This document shows, one piece after another, positions 8,497 to 18,965 of a stretch of 64,000 nucleotides of DNA. Position numbers and translations under genes: made by a program. Source of the DNA: Mesorhizobium sp. B1-1-8 (GTDB lineage Bacteria; Pseudomonadota; Alphaproteobacteria; Rhizobiales; Rhizobiaceae); the NCBI RefSeq assembly GCF_006442795.2, contig NZ_CP083956.1, forward strand, positions 1,116,001 through 1,180,000. Direction: 5' to 3'. The first letter of the stretch is position 1. Every line of letters begins with the position of its first letter. Under the pieces are notes generated by a model. That model saw only the letters and a program-made list of their open reading frames with translations, did not search any database and had not been told where the DNA came from.

Positions 8497-9412
8497 AAAA
8501 GCGCAACGCAAACGTTCCCGGCGGCCGAGTGTCGGCTTCGCGTCGCGCCGGCGAATTCGCGATCAGCGTTACCGTCTCGCGGCCGATCCGGGCAATCTCG
8601 CTGGCACGGTCGATGCCGCCGATCATGAATTCCTCGATGCCGAGCGCTGCGTAGGGCAACAGCGAGAGCGCAAGCCGCGCCGGCGGCCCCGCGATCTCGA
8701 CTGCCCTGTGGTCGTCGGCGCCCGACCAGCCCTCTGAGCGAATGCGCACCGGCAGCGCGAAGCGCAATTTGCCGGCGCGGCCGTGCTCGGCGGCGGCGCT
8801 GCGCACCCGCTGAATCAGCTGCCGAATCTCGGCGGGCGACCCGGCCGCCAGTTCGAAGACATCGGCGTGTTTCCCGGCCACTGCCAGCGCGGTGCCGGAC
8901 TGCCCGCCAAGACGGATCATCAGGTCGGCGCCATGCGGACCCTTGCGCGGCACATAGCCGCCTCTGACGCTGTAAAAGGCGCCTTCATGGTCGAAAGGCT
9001 CCTCGTTCGACCACAGGCGTTTCAACAGCACCAGATATTCGTCGATACGTTGCCAGACCACACCGTGGCCGGCCGGACGCGCTTCGGCGTCCTCGTCTTC
9101 CAGCGGCTCGCTCAGCATCCTCAGCGACAGCCGGCCGCCGCTTCTTTGATCGAGCGCCGCCAATTGCCTGGCCGCCACCGTCGGCTCGATCACCCCGGCC
9201 CAGTGCGTCAGCACGACTTCGAGCGAGCCGGTGCGGTCGAGGGTCTGGGCGGCGATGTCCATATTGGTGAGCAGGCCGGCCGCATCGTCGACGATGAGCT
9301 TGCGGAAGCCGGCGTCCTCGATCAGCGACAGCTTGGTCGCGGTCTCGGCGAAATCGTAGAAGAAGCTGCCATCGGCAGACTTGCCGGGTACATGCGTGAA
9401 CTCGATCGACAT
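8453..9412 (-). CDS. Luciferase-like (LLM class) flavin-dependent monooxygenase
   Basis: The 319-residue protein follows the bacterial-luciferase/SsuD barrel: a family-typical N-terminus (SIEFTHVPG), the HWAGVIEPTVAARQLAALDQRSGGRLSLRML segment around residue 80, and a C-terminal GIEEFMIGG. SsuD-type members use FMNH2 to desulphonate alkanesulphonates; close relatives act on other small molecules, and the substrate here is not evident. The ATG at 9412 is chosen over upstream ATGs because GGAGGAG lies six bases before it. The 3' end overlaps the sigma-factor gene on the other strand by 44 bp. Confidence 0.85.
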   Translation of the reverse strand: MSIEFTHVPGKSADGSFFYDFAETATKLSLIEDAGFRKLIVDDAAGLLTNMDIAAQTLDRTGSLEVVLTHWAGVIEPTVAARQLAALDQRSGGRLSLRMLSEPLEDEDAEARPAGHGVVWQRIDEYLVLLKRLWSNEEPFDHEGAFYSVRGGYVPRKGPHGADLMIRLGGQSGTALAVAGKHADVFELAAGSPAEIRQLIQRVRSAAAEHGRAGKLRFALPVRIRSEGWSGADDHRAVEIAGPPARLALSLLPYAALGIEEFMIGGIDRASEIARIGRETVTLIANSPARREADTRPPGTFALRFFTETAAARYSRRHP

Positions 9413-9552
9413 TGCCATCTCCTCCATCACGTTGGGACCCCGCCCGTGTTGATGACATCGACGCGCGACGGCGCCCTGGCACTGCGCCAGTTTTTTCCAC
9501 TCCGTTACTCAACTCAGATTGTTTTGATTGCGGGACCGCGGTCCCTGTGCGG

Positions 9553-9696
9553 TCAGGGGATGAGCCCCAGCACCACCGCGCCGGTGAATACGAATGCAAG
9601 CGCGAAGACGAGATAGGCGAAGGTGCCGCCATAAGCCGGCCTCCAGCTCTGGTCGGCGGTCTGGCCTTTTCGCTGGGCGTTCTGCATGTAGGACAT
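9553..9696 (-). CDS. Small single-helix membrane protein
   Basis: A 47-residue frame: hydrophilic N-terminus (MSYMQNAQRKGQ), then GGTFAYLVFALAFVFTGAVV as one membrane helix and GLIP at the end. GGAGG precedes the ATG at 9696 with normal spacing. It lies 140 bp upstream of the flavin oxidoreductase on the same strand. Function unknown; the good ribosome site and clean hydrophobic helix support it as real. Confidence 0.6.
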   Translation of the reverse strand: MSYMQNAQRKGQTADQSWRPAYGGTFAYLVFALAFVFTGAVVLGLIP

Positions 9697-9883
9697 GGTC
9701 GAGCCTCCGTCTCAGCCATTAATCTATAAAGTTAGTAGACTTTGTCGATTGCTATTTTTACGGGATCCGTGGAATGAGCTTCTCAAAGCGGGCGGGAAAG
9801 TGGTTTTTCATTCTCAATTGGCCTGAGGATTCCGACCTGTGCGGGGACGATGCCAGCCTGAATTTGCTTGAAAACTACCCGCG

Positions 9884-10083
9884 CCCTTCCCCTCTCCCGT
9901 CGATCGGGGGAGAGGTGTCGAGCGCAGCTCGACGGAGTGGGGGTCGACGCTTGGCGCGGCGCAGGAAAATTCTTGCGCCTGAGCTCCTTTTCAATATCCG
10001 TTGGCGGCGGTTGCCAGGTGGTTCCCTCACTCCGTCGCTGCTTCGCAGCGCCACCTCTCCCCCTCCGGAGGAAGAGGAAAGGA
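9884..10083. repeat. Long imperfect inverted repeat, palindromic element
   Basis: About 60 bp at 9884-9943 (CCCTTCCCCTCTCCC and on to GACGGAGTGGGGG) recur inverted, with mismatches, at 10024-10083 (CCCTCACTCCGTCG and on to GGAAGAGGAAAGG). The two arms surround about 80 bp. Each arm contains its own smaller palindrome. This fills the gap between the small membrane gene and the ABC permease; no coding frame is credible here. It resembles the intergenic palindromic elements common in rhizobia. Confidence 0.7.
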
Positions 10084-10094
10084 CACCTACTCGC

Positions 10095-11039
10095 CTACCG
10101 CTCCTCCCTGCGAAAGGGCTTCAGCAGCGCCGAGGGCGCCACGGCATTGCGCGACATGAAGGCCATAGCGACGATGGTGAGGATGAAGGGCAGCATCAGG
10201 AAGGCTTCGTAAGGGATGTGCCCGAGTCCGCTGGCCTGCATCCTGAGCTGTAGCGCGTCGACGAAGGCGAAGAGCAGCGCCGCGCCCGCCGAGCGCCACG
10301 GGTCCCAGCGGCCGAACACGACCAGGGCGATCGCCACCCAGCCGCGCCCGGATACGACGCCGAAGGTGAAGGCGTTGAACTGCGCCATGGTCAGGAACGC
10401 GCCGGCGAGTCCCATCAGCGCGCCGCCGAGGATCACCGCCTGGAAGCGCGTCGCGATCACGCTCACACCTGCCGAATCGGCGGCGCGCGGGTTCTCGCCG
10501 ACCATGCGCACCGACAGGCCCCAGGGCGTGCGGTAGAGCACGAAGGCGGCCACGGGGATGGCCAGGATCGCCATGTAGACAAGCGAGAACTGGTTGAACA
10601 TCGCCGGGCCGAGGATCGGAATGTCCGACAGCAGCGGGATCGGCAGCGTCTGAAACCCCTTGATGCTGGGCGGCACCGATTGCTGGCCGAAGATCAGCCG
10701 GTAGAGGAAACAGGCAAGGCCGGATGAGAACAGCGTCACGCCGATGCCGCAGACATGCTGGCTCAGACCCAGCGCCACCGTGAACAGCGCGTGCAGCGCG
10801 CCCATCAGCATACCGGTCAGCACGGCCACCAGCACGCCGAGCCACAGGCTGCCGCTCAGGCTGGCGGCGGTAAAGCCGGCCATTGCCGACAACAGCATGA
10901 TGCCTTCGATGCCGAGATTGAGCACGCCTGCACGCTCGGAAAACATTTCGCCGAGCGTGGCGAAGGCCAGAGGCGTGGCGATGCGGATGATGGCGGCAAG
11001 GAAGCCGACCTGGAAAATCTGCTCCAACACCGCGCTCAT
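10095..11039 (-). CDS. ABC transporter permease, BMP/nucleoside type (second permease)
   Basis: The 314-residue membrane protein has about eight to ten helices and the branched-chain/ribose permease signature of nucleoside importers (LNLGIEGIMLLSAMAGF near residue 40; RMVGENPRAADSAGV near 180). Its ATG overlaps the preceding permease stop by ATGA. Together with the other permease, the ATPase and the BMP-type binding protein it forms a complete importer, probably for nucleosides or purine-like compounds. Last gene of the operon; the palindromic repeat at 9884-10083 follows and may end or protect the transcript. Confidence 0.9.
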   Translation of the reverse strand: MSAVLEQIFQVGFLAAIIRIATPLAFATLGEMFSERAGVLNLGIEGIMLLSAMAGFTAASLSGSLWLGVLVAVLTGMLMGALHALFTVALGLSQHVCGIGVTLFSSGLACFLYRLIFGQQSVPPSIKGFQTLPIPLLSDIPILGPAMFNQFSLVYMAILAIPVAAFVLYRTPWGLSVRMVGENPRAADSAGVSVIATRFQAVILGGALMGLAGAFLTMAQFNAFTFGVVSGRGWVAIALVVFGRWDPWRSAGAALLFAFVDALQLRMQASGLGHIPYEAFLMLPFILTIVAMAFMSRNAVAPSALLKPFRREER

Positions 11040-12091
11040 GCGGACGCTCCAACGCGGCGGATGCGGTAGGCGGTGAACAGCAGCGCCACCAGCATGGCAA
11101 GCAGCGCCGTGCCCTGGATGACGTCGCTGAGGAAAGCCGGCACGCCGGTCGCGCGCGACATCGCCTCGGCGCCGGTCATGACCGCGGCAAGGAAGATCGC
11201 CGCCGGCACGACACCGAGCGGGTTGAGCCTTGCCAGCATGGCGACGACGATGCCGGAATAGCCATAGCCCGGCGAGATGTCGCTCATCACCTGGAAATGC
11301 ACGCCGCCCACCTCGCCGACGCCGGCCAGCCCCGCCAGCGCGCCGGAGAGCAGCGCGGTGGAAAGCAGCACGCGCTGGGCATTGATGCCGCCATAACGCG
11401 CCGCTTCCGGATTCTCGCCGGTGACGCGAATGCGGAAGCCGAGCGTGGTGCGCGCGATCAGGAACCAGCAAAGCGGTGCGGCGATCAGCGCCACGACGAC
11501 GCCGAGATGCAGCCGCGTGCCTTCGATCAGCACCGGGAAATTGGCCGAATCCTCGATCGGCGGCGAGATCGGGTAGCCGCTGAAGCTATCCTTCCACGGC
11601 CCCTCGATCAGCGCCATCAGCGCGTAGTAGATGACCGAGTTGAGCAACAGCGAACTCACCACGTCGTCGACCTTGAATTTGACCCGCAGCGTCGCCGGCA
11701 CCAGCGCGACCAGGGCACCAGCCGCCGCTCCCACGATCGCCATCAACAGCATGGCGAGGGTGCCCGGCATCGGGATCGCGCCGACGGCGCAGCTCGCCAC
11801 CGCGCCGGCCAGCAATTGGCCCTCGGCGCCGATGTTCCAGAACTTTGCCCGAAAGGCGACCGCCACTGCGAGGCCGGTGAAGATCATCGGCGCCGCGCGC
11901 ACCAGCGTTTCGGTGATGGCGTAGCTGTCGCCGAGCGAGGCCGACAGCATGACGCCATAGGCCTCGATGACGCCGGCCCCGGCCACCGCGATCAGACCGC
12001 TGCAGAGCACCAGCGCCGCTGCGATCGCCAGCAGCGGCAAAGCGAAATTGAACCAGACAGGCGTTGAGCTGCGGGCTTCGAGACGAAACAT
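11036..12091 (-). CDS. ABC transporter permease, BMP/nucleoside type (first permease)
   Basis: The 351-residue permease has an extra N-terminal helix compared with its partner, and the family signature (AKFWNIGAEGQLLAGAVAS near residue 85; RVTGENPEAARYGGI near 230). These permeases pair as a heterodimer in BmpA/Nup-type nucleoside importers. It overlaps the ATPase stop by one base (TGATG) and the second permease by four, so the three genes are tightly coupled in translation. Confidence 0.9.
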   Translation of the reverse strand: MFRLEARSSTPVWFNFALPLLAIAAALVLCSGLIAVAGAGVIEAYGVMLSASLGDSYAITETLVRAAPMIFTGLAVAVAFRAKFWNIGAEGQLLAGAVASCAVGAIPMPGTLAMLLMAIVGAAAGALVALVPATLRVKFKVDDVVSSLLLNSVIYYALMALIEGPWKDSFSGYPISPPIEDSANFPVLIEGTRLHLGVVVALIAAPLCWFLIARTTLGFRIRVTGENPEAARYGGINAQRVLLSTALLSGALAGLAGVGEVGGVHFQVMSDISPGYGYSGIVVAMLARLNPLGVVPAAIFLAAVMTGAEAMSRATGVPAFLSDVIQGTALLAMLVALLFTAYRIRRVGASA

Positions 12092-13602
12092 CAGGCGTGC
12101 CCCTCCGCGCCGGTCATCAGGAGTCCGAGCTTTCCAACCGTGGCGTCCGCGCTGGCCAGCGTGCCGGCGATGCGTCCCTCATACATCACCGCGATGCGGT
12201 CGCAGAGCATCAGCAATTCCTCGAGGTCCTCGCCGATGACGATGATGCCGCAGCCCCTGGCGCGCATGGCGAGGAATTTTTCGTGGATGAAACGGGCAGC
12301 ACCGATGTCGAGGCCGCGCGTCGGCTGCGAGACGATCAGCACTTTCGGATCGAAGGCGAGCTCGCGCGCCAAAAGCGCCTTCTGCAGATTGCCGCCGGAA
12401 AGCGCGCCGGCGCGCGTCATCGGTCCGGGACAGCGTATGTCATAGGCCTTGATCTGTTCCTCGGCGAAGGCGCGGATCGCCGCTGGATTGAGCAGTCCCT
12501 TGCGGCTGAAGGCTTCGGTGCCGATGCGCGGCAGCACCATGGAATCGGCCAGCGGCAGGTTGGTCACCAGCCCGGTCGTCATCCGGTCCTCCGGAATGCG
12601 GCCGAGCCCCAGCGCCTGCAGCTCGCGCGGCGAGAACTGCACAACCATTTTGCCGGCTATCGTCATCGAGCCGGCCCCGGGCGACAGCATGCCGGAAATC
12701 ACGTCGGCCAGCGCCCGCTGGCCGTTGCCGGAGACACCCGCGATGCCGAGGACCTCGCCCGCGCGGACGAACAGCGAGATCTCGCGCAGCGGCGTGCCGG
12801 CATGGCCGGAGGTAGAGATACCATCCAGCGTCAGCACGGAACCGCCGGGCGTCGAAGCTTCTTTGGTCGGCGGCACGATCTCGTGGCCGCACATCAGCCT
12901 GGCCATCTCGGCCGAAGTGGTGCTGGCAGGATGATTGACGCGGCCGGCGACCTTGCCGTGCCTGAGCACCACGCAGCGATGTGTGAGCGCCCTCACTTCG
13001 TTCAGCTTGTGCGAGATGAAGATGATGCCGAGCCCTTGGCCCGCCATCGAGCGCAGGGCGGCGAATAGGCCGTCGACCTCCGACGGCGCCAGCACCGCGG
13101 TCGGCTCGTCGAGGATCAAAAGCCTTGCGCCGCGAAACAGCGCCTTGACGATTTCGAGCCGCTGCTGCTCACCGACCGACAGCGCCGAAACCGGCAGGTC
13201 CGGATCGAGACTCAAGCCATGCTGGCGGCCGATCTCCTTCAGCCGCGCCAGCCCACCGGCGCGGTCGATGCGGCCGGATTTTCCTGGAATGCCTATCAAT
13301 AGGTTCTCCAGCACGGTGAGCCGCGGCGCCAGATGAAAATGCTGGTGCACCATGCCGATGCCGGCGGCTAAGGCGTCGGCAGAATTGCGGATGGCAACCG
13401 GCCTGCCCTCGACCAGGATTTCGCCGGCGTCCGGCGCATAGGCGCCGAACAGCACGTTCATCAGCGTCGTCTTGCCGGCGCCGTTCTCGCCCAGCAACCC
13501 GAGGATTTCGCCCGGTGCGACGCTCAGGTCCACGGCCTCGTTCGCCTTGACGGCGCCGAAGCTCTTGGTGATGCCGCGCATTTCGATAAGGGGGGCGGAC
13601 AA
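12091..13602 (-). CDS. ABC transporter ATPase, two-domain, nucleoside/sugar type
   Basis: A 503-residue protein with two fused ATPase domains, as in RbsA/NupA-type importers. The first has Walker A GENGAGKTT, the signature LSVGEQQR and LLILDEPTAVL; the second has a degenerate Walker A (GVSGNGQR) and LSGGNLQK. The start is TTG at 13602, with AGGAG five bases upstream; the open frame continues upstream into the inverted repeat at 13642-13819, which is not part of the protein. It is separated from the binding-protein gene by that repeat. Confidence 0.88.
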   Translation of the reverse strand: MSAPLIEMRGITKSFGAVKANEAVDLSVAPGEILGLLGENGAGKTTLMNVLFGAYAPDAGEILVEGRPVAIRNSADALAAGIGMVHQHFHLAPRLTVLENLLIGIPGKSGRIDRAGGLARLKEIGRQHGLSLDPDLPVSALSVGEQQRLEIVKALFRGARLLILDEPTAVLAPSEVDGLFAALRSMAGQGLGIIFISHKLNEVRALTHRCVVLRHGKVAGRVNHPASTTSAEMARLMCGHEIVPPTKEASTPGGSVLTLDGISTSGHAGTPLREISLFVRAGEVLGIAGVSGNGQRALADVISGMLSPGAGSMTIAGKMVVQFSPRELQALGLGRIPEDRMTTGLVTNLPLADSMVLPRIGTEAFSRKGLLNPAAIRAFAEEQIKAYDIRCPGPMTRAGALSGGNLQKALLARELAFDPKVLIVSQPTRGLDIGAARFIHEKFLAMRARGCGIIVIGEDLEELLMLCDRIAVMYEGRIAGTLASADATVGKLGLLMTGAEGHA

Positions 13603-13641
13603 GGGTGCTCCTGACTTACGATCCGGCGAACCGCGGAGGTC

Positions 13642-13819
13642 GGCGCGAGGCCCCCCTCTCTGTCCTGCCGGACATCTCCCCCTCAAGGGGGGAGATTGGC
13701 AGCTCCGTCGACGGCGCTCGATCTTTTCAACGTTGAAAGTTGGCGAAGGCCGCCGAGATATCTGATCTCCCCCCTTGAGGGGGAGATGTCCGGCAGGACA
13801 GAGAGGGGGGCCTCGCGCC
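13642..13819. repeat. Perfect 55-bp inverted repeat element (MITE-like)
   Basis: Bases 13642-13696 are the exact reverse complement of 13765-13819, around a 68-bp centre. The arms begin GGCGCGAGGCCCCCCTCTCT and end CTCAAGGGGGGAGAT. The element fills most of the gap between the binding-protein stop (13838) and the ATPase start (13602), inside an otherwise compact operon. It has no coding frame of its own and shows no clear target duplication. A very stable hairpin would form in the mRNA. Confidence 0.85.
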
Positions 13820-13837
13820 ACCCCTCACAACCAGGTA

Positions 13838-14863
13838 TTAATCCGAAACCGGCGTGTTCTCATCCACATCGACGCGGAAATTGCCTTCCAGGATCTCCGC
13901 CTTCTTCTTCTCGACCAGCTCCTTGACCTCGGCCGGCAACGTCTTGTCGAATTTGTGGAAGGGTGCGAGATAGGAGCCGCCCTTGGCCATGCGCGAGAAA
14001 TCGCCATAGTCCTGCGCGGTGAAGACGCCGGCCTTGACCAGCTTGATCGCCTGCTCGACCGTCGGAAACATGTCCCAGACCGGGCCGGTGATGACCGTGT
14101 CGGGACCGAGGCTCGACTGGTCGGACATGTTTGAGATGGCGTAGACCTTCTTTTCCACCGCCGCCTCGATGACGCCGAAGCGCTCGGCATAGATGACGTC
14201 GACGCCGGCATCGATCTGTGCCACCGCGGCTTCCTTGGCCTTCGGCGGATCGAAGAAGGAGCCGATGAAGGCGACCTTCTTCTTGACGTTCGGGTTGACC
14301 TCCTTGGCGCCGGCAAAAAAGGCGTTGACCAGCCGGTTCACCTCCGGAATGCCCATTGCCGCGACCGCGCCGACCGTGCCCGACTTCGACATTTTTCCCG
14401 CAATCATGCCCGACAGATAGGCCGGCTCATGGATCCAGTTGTCGAAGACGCCGAAATTGGGTTCGGCCGGTCCGGCGCCGGAGCCGAACAGCCAAGCGGT
14501 CTTGGGGAATTGCTTGGCGGTCTTTCGCGATTCACGCTCGGCGGCGAAGGCATCGCCCAGCACCAGCTGGTAACCGCCCTGCGCATATTCGCGCATGACG
14601 CGGCTGAAGTCGGCGGTCTGCACCTTTTCCGACCATTTGTATTCGATTCCTAGTTCCTTCTCGGCCTTCTGCAGGGCGACATGGATCTGGTTGTCCCACG
14701 GCTCCTCGATCGGCGTGGCGAAGATCGCCGCCACCTTCAGTTTTTTGTTCGCGGCGAAGGCGGCATTCGGCAGCACCGCCGCCGCGAACCCCAGCGCGCC
14801 AAGCTCCAGCACGTTGCGTCGGGACAGGCCAGCGTATTGGGTTTTACTATGATCGTTTTTCAT
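13838..14863 (-). CDS. BMP-family substrate-binding protein of ABC importer
   Basis: The 341-residue protein has a twin-arginine-like export signal (LSRRNVLELGALGFAAAV, cleavage near AFA) followed by a BMP/PnrA-type domain (KVAAIFATPIEEPWDNQIH; MAGKMSKSGTVGAVAAMGIPEVNR). BMP-family proteins bind purine nucleosides or similar compounds in the periplasm. ATG at 14863 follows GAGGGG; longer upstream frames lack a signal peptide at their N-terminus. First gene of the transporter operon. Confidence 0.88.
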   Translation of the reverse strand: MKNDHSKTQYAGLSRRNVLELGALGFAAAVLPNAAFAANKKLKVAAIFATPIEEPWDNQIHVALQKAEKELGIEYKWSEKVQTADFSRVMREYAQGGYQLVLGDAFAAERESRKTAKQFPKTAWLFGSGAGPAEPNFGVFDNWIHEPAYLSGMIAGKMSKSGTVGAVAAMGIPEVNRLVNAFFAGAKEVNPNVKKKVAFIGSFFDPPKAKEAAVAQIDAGVDVIYAERFGVIEAAVEKKVYAISNMSDQSSLGPDTVITGPVWDMFPTVEQAIKLVKAGVFTAQDYGDFSRMAKGGSYLAPFHKFDKTLPAEVKELVEKKKAEILEGNFRVDVDENTPVSD

Positions 14864-14985
14864 TTGAAGTTCCCCTCTGTTCGACGGCCGTGTCGAGCCG
14901 GCCGTTCGAAAAATGTCAGACCGCGGGACTATGGAACGGCGTCCGACTTTTGTCCACATGGTCAAATTTGGCTTTGCCGCTTCCG

Positions 14986-15183
14986 CTTTCGTCATCCACG
15001 GGCGAAGCAAGGAGCGTAGCGACGCGGCGCAGACCCGAGGATCCATGCCGTGACGTTGGAGCGCTGCAACGGTGCAGAACGGGCACTGCTGCGCCAGGGC
15101 TTGTTCTGGGCCGCCGCATTCTTCGTTTGATGGAACGGCATGGATTCCAGGGTCTACGCTTCGCTTCGCCCTGGAATGACGAA
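14986..15183. repeat. Inverted pair of a dispersed ~55-70 bp repeat
   Basis: The copy at 14986-15053 (CGTCATCCACGGGCGAAGC, through GCGCAGACCCGAGG, to ATCCATGCCGT) recurs inverted and diverged at about 15129-15183 (ACGGCATGGATTCCAGGGTC to CCTGGAATGACGAA). A third copy is at 17392-17442. The arms surround about 75 bp. The right copy ends 2 bp from the fadJ-like stop. This, with nothing else recognisable, fills the gap 14864-15184. Confidence 0.7.
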
Positions 15184-15184
15184 A

Positions 15185-17260
<2,076 letters not shown>

Positions 17261-17391
17261 GCGGAACCTCCTGAGCTGCGATCGTGGACGGGTTTACTAG
17301 GCCGGGCAGCGAATGGAAACGGATGTTGCGCTGACACAATGACTATTCGGGCAGGCTGCGCGATGGCGCGCTGCGGCTGAAGCTCGGAACT

Positions 17392-17442
17392 TCGTCATCC
17401 TAGGGCGAAGCAAGGAGCGCAGCGACGCAGCGCAGACCCTAG
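17392..17442. repeat. Truncated copy of the dispersed CGTCATCC repeat, at the IS481 edge
   Basis: CTTCGTCATCCTAGGGCGAAG through GCGCAGACCCTAG matches the copy at 14986 but stops where the IS begins; the expected continuation ATCCATGCCGT is absent. It ends in CCTAG (17438-17442), and CCTAG is found again at 18449-18453 beyond the IS. Confidence 0.65.
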
Positions 17443-18448
17443 GGGGTGTTTCATCCCAGGCTTTAATGGTTCATTATTTTCCCCCGATTGGAAGGAGGCA
17501 CTATGGGCCAGGTTCTGCATGGGCGCGCCACGACGACAGAGGCAATCCGTCGAGCAATACAAAATAGTCAAGAGAGCCTGAGGAAGCTGTCCAAGCGCTA
17601 CGGGATCGATCCGAAGACGGTTGCCAAATGGAAGGGGCGAACTTCGGTCGCTGATCTGCCGACTGGTCCCAAAGCCCCGAAGTCGACGGTGCTGTCGATC
17701 GAGGAAGAGGCTGTCATCGTCGCTTTCCGCCGGCATACGCTGTTGCCCCTGGATGATTGTCTCTATGCGCTGCAGCCAACGATCCCGAACCTGACGCGCT
17801 CGTCATTGCATCGCTGTCTGCAGCGTCATGGCATTTCGAGATTGCCCGAGGTTGAAGGCGACAAGCAGCCCAAGAAGAAGTTCAAGGCCTATCCGATTGG
17901 CTATTTCCACATCGACATCGCCGAGGTGCAGACCGCCGAGGGCAAGCTATATCTCTTCGTGGCCATCGACCGAACCTGCAAGTTCACCTACGTCGAACTC
18001 CACACGCGGGCCACAAAAATGATCGCGGCCGAGTTCCTGCGCCACCTCATCCAGGCAGTTCCCTACCAGATCCACACGATCCTCACCGACAACGGCGTCC
18101 AGTTCAAAAACCGCGAGCAGGACCGCACCGCCATGGAGCACATCTTCGGGCGCACCTGCCGCGACAACGGCACCGAGCATCGTACCACCAAGGTGAAGCA
18201 TCCCTGGACCAACGGCCAGGTCGAGCGAATGAACCGCACCATCAAGGACGCGACCGTCAAGCGCTTCCACTACGACGATCACGACCAATTGCGACAGCAA
18301 CTCAACGACTTCGTCGCAGCCTACAATTTCGGCCGGCGACTGAAGACCCTCAAGGGCATCACTCCCTTCGAGTTCATCTGCAATGTCTGGAAAAAAGAGC
18401 CTGAGCGGTTCAGACTCGATCCAATCCATCAAATGCAGGGACTAAACA
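17443..18448 (+). mobile_element. IS481-family insertion sequence
   Basis: One transposase gene lies between imperfect terminal inverted repeats: GGTGTTTCATCCCAGGC on the left (from 17445) and, read inverted from the right end, GGTGTTTAGTCCCTGC; about 18 of 25 positions match. CCTAG flanks both sides (17438-17442 and 18449-18453), which fits the CTAG-centred target known for IS481. The exact ends are uncertain by a few bases: four extra G lie between CTAG and the TGTTT on the left. Confidence 0.75.
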
Positions 18449-18453
18449 CCTAG
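17503..18453 (+). CDS. IS481-family transposase
   Basis: The 316-residue protein has an N-terminal helix-turn-helix (LRKLSKRYGIDPKTVAKWK, about 30-48) and an integrase-type catalytic core with the three acidic residues in FHIDIAEV, ILTDNGVQF and NGQVERMNRT. ATG at 17503 follows GAAGGAGG. The frame is intact and may be active. The product ends in MQGLNT, and its TAG stop (18451-18453) is the flanking CTAG, so the stop codon is supplied by target DNA. Confidence 0.9.
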   Translation: MGQVLHGRATTTEAIRRAIQNSQESLRKLSKRYGIDPKTVAKWKGRTSVADLPTGPKAPKSTVLSIEEEAVIVAFRRHTLLPLDDCLYALQPTIPNLTRSSLHRCLQRHGISRLPEVEGDKQPKKKFKAYPIGYFHIDIAEVQTAEGKLYLFVAIDRTCKFTYVELHTRATKMIAAEFLRHLIQAVPYQIHTILTDNGVQFKNREQDRTAMEHIFGRTCRDNGTEHRTTKVKHPWTNGQVERMNRTIKDATVKRFHYDDHDQLRQQLNDFVAAYNFGRRLKTLKGITPFEFICNVWKKEPERFRLDPIHQMQGLNT

Positions 18454-18932
18454 ATGTTGGTCTCGTTGGCAGGCTCGCCCTTCATCTCGCTGCGGTAATA
18501 GCCGTCGCGCAGGTTGATGCCGTATTCGAGATAGGCCTTCATGCAGGCCAGCATCTGCGACCAGCCCTCGCAATTGAGGTAGGATTTCTTCAGCCCGGCC
18601 TCGCCTTCATGCCAGCCGCTTTCGGCGATGGTGACGAAGGTGCCGCCATCGTCCAGCGGCTCGAAATTCATCTCGATGCGGGTCTTGTAGGCCGGCTTGC
18701 CGTCGGCGTCGGTGGCATCCCAGCGCAGCACGATGCGACGGTCCTTCGTCACCTCGTCGACCTCGACCGGAACCTTGCCCCACCAGACCACACCCGCGCC
18801 CGGCACGAGCGGCCCGCTGGCGCCGCCGATAGTGGTGAAATAGCCGCTGAGCTTGTTCGGATTGGCAACGGCGTCGAAGACCTCGGCGACCGGTTTGCCG
18901 ATGCGTCCGGAAACCCTGAATCCAAGAGACAT
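18450..18932 (-). CDS. SRPBCC/AHSA1-domain protein
   Basis: The 160-residue protein has the AHSA1-type START-like fold (RVSGRIGKPVAEVFDAVANPNKLSGYFT at the start; FVTIAESGWHEGEAGLKKSYLNCEGWSQML near the end), usually a small ligand-binding protein. ATG at 18932 is preferred to the in-frame GTG at 18938 because AGGAG is eight bases away. It is divergent from an ArsR regulator, a very common pair. Its TAG stop lies in the CTAG beside the IS481 element, so the insertion hit the very end of this gene. Confidence 0.85.
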   Translation of the reverse strand: MSLGFRVSGRIGKPVAEVFDAVANPNKLSGYFTTIGGASGPLVPGAGVVWWGKVPVEVDEVTKDRRIVLRWDATDADGKPAYKTRIEMNFEPLDDGGTFVTIAESGWHEGEAGLKKSYLNCEGWSQMLACMKAYLEYGINLRDGYYRSEMKGEPANETNI

Positions 18933-18965
18933 ATCCACAACTCCTTCCTTGATTGGATCAACGAT

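Noticed and set aside
13603..13821. N-terminal extension of the ABC ATPase through the inverted repeat
   Set aside because: The repeat arms encode meaningless Pro/Arg/Gly sequence; a TTG with AGGAG at 13602 gives the normal family length.
14864..15184. Riboswitch before the BMP-type binding protein
   Set aside because: The leader is GC-rich with a CGGCCG pair only; no purine or other riboswitch core could be recognised.
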